Positions 17,672-20,000 of a DNA stretch of 20,000 bases are shown here, in pieces; the first letter of the stretch is position 1, and each line of letters begins with the position of its first letter. Location: assembly GCF_964340395.1 (NCBI RefSeq), contig NC_135557.1, forward strand, positions 22,186,225 through 22,206,224, given 5' to 3'. The stretch is from Glandiceps talaboti (lineage: Eukaryota; Hemichordata; Enteropneusta; Spengelidae). Below the pieces are notes generated by a model. The model was not told the DNA's origin and searched no databases. It was given only the letters and a program-made list of their open reading frames with translations. Both the position numbers and the translations under genes were made by a program.

Positions 17672-18046
17672 CAACTACTGACATCAGACCGTAGACAAAA
17701 AAACGGAACCTGTTACCAAACATGGAAAGTAAACAACTGAATTGGATACTTGGCTCAACATGTTAGATGTACAGAAACTTGTATTACATTCCATCACTTG
17801 ATAAGAACAGTTTTGTGGCCACTTTAAATAATAGTTCAAATTCACAAACAAATTTCCAGTTCCCCTGACATCTAAGTTTCATGTACACATAAACAGACCA
17901 TAAAACTGTTCTTATCAAACCATGGTGTGTAATACAAGTCTCTGCCGTTCCAACATGCTGTGCCAAGTGTTATTAATCCAATTCATTTGTTTACTTGTCC
18001 CTGTTTTAACAGGTTCCATTCGTCCACGATCTGACGTGGGCAGTTG
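17672..18046. mobile_element. Fold-back (MITE-like) element with ~150-bp inverted arms
   Basis: The left arm 17672-17820 is complementary to the right arm 17896-18046, with a 75-bp spacer. The best blocks are GGAACCTGTTA at the middle, GAATTGGAT, ACTTGTATTACA-TCCA-like, and TTGATAAGAACAGTTTT at the inner end. By eye roughly three quarters of positions pair. Nothing inside codes for a transposase. It could be a non-autonomous DNA element or a long hairpin RNA source. Confidence 0.75.
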
Positions 18047-18160
18047 TATACAAAGTAAATTACATGATGTACGGGTAGAAAATTGCCCGGATGATTAGTT
18101 TCCACAATTTATCTGTTACTATGAAGATAGGTTAACGTTGCCTGTGCGTCCGTTACTAAG

Positions 18161-18219
18161 TAGCTTGGAATCCATGCGGATTGGGATTTCAGATTTAGCT
18201 AAAAGTGGATTCCAGGCTA
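18161..18219. repeat. Short hairpin, 14-bp arms
   Basis: TAGCTTGGAATCCA (18161-18174) pairs with TGGATTCCAGGCTA (18206-18219) at 13 of 14 positions over a 31-nt loop. Weaker complementarity extends outward (GTTACTA / TAGTAAC-like). Confidence 0.7.
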
Positions 18220-18296
18220 GTTACTATGGCAATACTAATTGACACACAGTGTGTATTATGACATAATATTAATTGAAACGGTCATCTTTAAGAGCA

Positions 18297-18381
18297 CACT
18301 TTGGATGCGGATTAAAATTTAGTACAGAAAAGTAGTTGTCTTGAAAGGTTAATTCTGAACAAAAGAATGATTCTGTGTAAT
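18297..18381. repeat. Dispersed repeat fragment, copy B, abutting the 59-bp satellite
   Basis: Second copy of the fragment at 17514-17610. It runs directly into the first unit of the satellite array, so the satellite may be the internal tandem block of the same element. Confidence 0.6.
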
Positions 18382-18803
18382 CCTTTAAGTCTCCACTGAT
18401 AAGATAACACTAATGTGATAACCTGGGATTGAAACCCTGGCCTTTAAGTCTCCACTGATAAGATAACACTAATGTGATAACCTGGGATTGAAACCCTGGC
18501 CTTTAAGTCTCCACTGATAAGATAACACTAATGTGAGAACCTGGGAGTGAAACCCTGGCCTTTAAGTCTCCACTGATAAGATAACACTAATGTGAGAACC
18601 TGGAAGTGAAACCTTGGCCTTTAAGTCTCCACTGATATGATAACACTAATGTGAGAACCTGGGATTGAATCCATAGCCTTTAAGTCTCCACTGATAAGAT
18701 AAGACTAATATGAGAACCTGGGAATGAAACCTTGGCCTTTAAGTCTCCACTGATAAGATAATACAAATGTGAAAACCTGGGATTAAAACCCTGGCCTTTA
18801 AGT
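18382..18803. repeat. 59-bp satellite, seven copies plus a partial, GATA-motif rich
   Basis: Units start CCTTTAAGTCTCCACTGATA at 18382, 18441, 18500, 18559, 18618, 18677 and 18736, with an exact 59-bp period and no indels. An eighth unit stops after CCTTTAAGT at 18795. Most units carry CTGATAAGATAA (two overlapping WGATAR sites), then CTAATGTG and CCTGGGATTGAAACCCTGG. Copies 5-7 are the most diverged. Confidence 0.97.
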
Positions 18804-20000
18804 TTCAAGTTTGATGGCTTGATATCTCCAAACCCAGTACACAGTCAGCAATAGTAAACCTTTAATAGAGCCATAACAACTGAAATATGTTAATATATAA
18901 CATAAATAAATGTGCAGAACAACTTAACCCAGTAGATTGTAAGTCGTCGTTGTTTCCGCTCAGTCATATAACCAACCCTCAAAATGTTCAAGCCTCCACC
19001 CAACCCCCGCAAAATGAGCTCTAGTATTTTCGTATTTCGGTGGATCCGAGACATAAACGGAGTACCGTAGCACTAGTGTCGTAAACAGGCTTTATCCATT
19101 GCATGGTAGATTGAAAAACAAAAACATAGGTCGTTGAACTTACTGGCAAAGAGCGTACAGAGATAGGTCTTATCTTACGTAACAATATAAACACTAACAC
19201 TGACACCATGTTTAATAACCAGGACCATCCAATTCACGTGTCCTGAGGTCTTTCAGAGTCCTTCAGAGAAATCCGGAAACATTTACGTAATCTGGAAGCG
19301 TGCCAAGTCACGGTGGGGTAACGTAAATTTATCGATGTCTTGATAGGACATTAACGAATCAGTAATTCACCGTGGCCAGTGTAGAGGTCATTCGCCTCAC
19401 AGTACAATAGATAAACACTGAGTTTCTACAGGTGTTTGTGAATATTAAAAACGTAGTGTGTTTCCCAACCAACCCTAGCTTAAGCCGCCGACCCTAAACA
19501 TATTATACATGCAAAACGGTAAAAGTTTAATTGTGACACTTTACTTCTGTTTCCCTGTAGATTGTCTTACCAATTAAAGTATTGTTGGTTACTTTTTAAA
19601 AATAATACAATCCAGAGAGAAACAATGTCACAGCACAGTCTGTATATTACGTTTGTCTACTTCTCAATCACACAATTGACTTCATTTACTTCTTCACACC
19701 TCCTCAAAAGTTACGGAAGTATTGTGACCAACGAGTATATCTCAGGAGATCTTGTAATTCCGACCTACCTACCATATTTGAAGTCATGTTTACATCGGAA
19801 GCAAACATTTTATTTTTATTTTTACCTATTAAACTCGACACCTATATTAAGCCAACATCGATTACCGAGAAACTTATCATGGTCTTTAAAGTGACACATG
19901 CTGAGTTTATGAGCTATTTACTTACAATGAAAATACTTACATAAAACATCATTTAATCTATTCTAGTAATATATAATGTTAATGTCATTGTATGCATTCT
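18804..20000. other. Intergenic stretch at the window end, no gene seen
   Basis: Short frames only (longest plus-strand 19562-19894, 110 codons, hydrophobic and aromatic by composition). No recognisable product, tRNA or element. A gene reading in from beyond 20000 cannot be excluded. Confidence 0.5.

Noticed and set aside
18420-18440. tRNA B-box-like GGGTTTCAATCCC on the minus strand of each 59-bp unit
   Set aside because: It differs from GGTTCRANTCC at key positions, and no A box lies at a proper distance. Not a tRNA or a clear tRNA-derived SINE.
18382-18803. Possible CRISPR array
   Set aside because: Units are full-length 59-bp tandem repeats without unique spacers, in animal DNA.
19562-19894. 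110-codon plus-strand frame near the window end
   Set aside because: Aromatic, low-information sequence with no family resemblance and no supporting signals.

Overview
This is animal nuclear DNA. The genes have spliced exons with GT-AG introns, the window is AT-rich and intron-rich, it carries simple-sequence arrays, and there are no bacterial-style gene clusters. The protein content and the short introns (145 bp to 4.5 kb) suggest an invertebrate bilaterian, perhaps a marine deuterostome or a lophotrochozoan. The phylum cannot be settled from the sequence alone.

The window holds one recognisable gene, on the minus strand: an orthologue of the Ets1/Ets2 transcription factors. Seven coding exons (6228 down to 3139) join with consistent reading phase into a 472-residue protein. 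It has an N-terminal MAP-kinase site (VPPTP), a Pointed (PNT/SAM) domain, a low-complexity activation region with an IKQE SUMO-type motif, an autoinhibitory-like segment ([14 protein letters not shown]), and a complete C-terminal ETS DNA-binding domain. A second first-exon set lies further upstream. Exon 1a (ATG at 12544) and exon 1b (10600-10468) splice into the same exon 2 and give a predicted 504-residue isoform whose N-terminus contains VPTGLE. The gene therefore appears to have two promoters. The proximal one, inside the long intron, has a TATA box, CCAAT, AP-1, octamer and ETS/ATF-like motifs. The distal one lacks an evident TATA box and has two perfect CREs, two inverted CCAAT boxes and an upstream CArG box.

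Layout: 1-1400 holds pentanucleotide, minisatellite and (CATA)n arrays beyond the 3' end of the gene. 1400-3138 is the 3' UTR and flank, with candidate poly(A) signals at 2008 and 1415 and a regular array of ATATTG(A/C)C motifs. 3139-6228 is the coding body. 6229-6420 is the proximal promoter. 6420-10467 is a long CpG-poor intron with a CTCF-like site and a cluster of SMAD-type palindromes. 10468-12813 holds the distal exons. 12814-13560 is the distal promoter region, which is CpG-rich. 13560-20000 is upstream intergenic DNA with no convincing gene. It contains a (CATA)n array, a diverged ~158-bp tandem repeat, a ~375-bp fold-back element, a repeated TE-like fragment, and a seven-copy 59-bp satellite loaded with GATA motifs.

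The broadest signal is a sharp change in CpG density near 11,680. It separates a CpG-depleted gene body from a CpG-rich promoter and upstream flank, the footprint expected of germline gene-body methylation.
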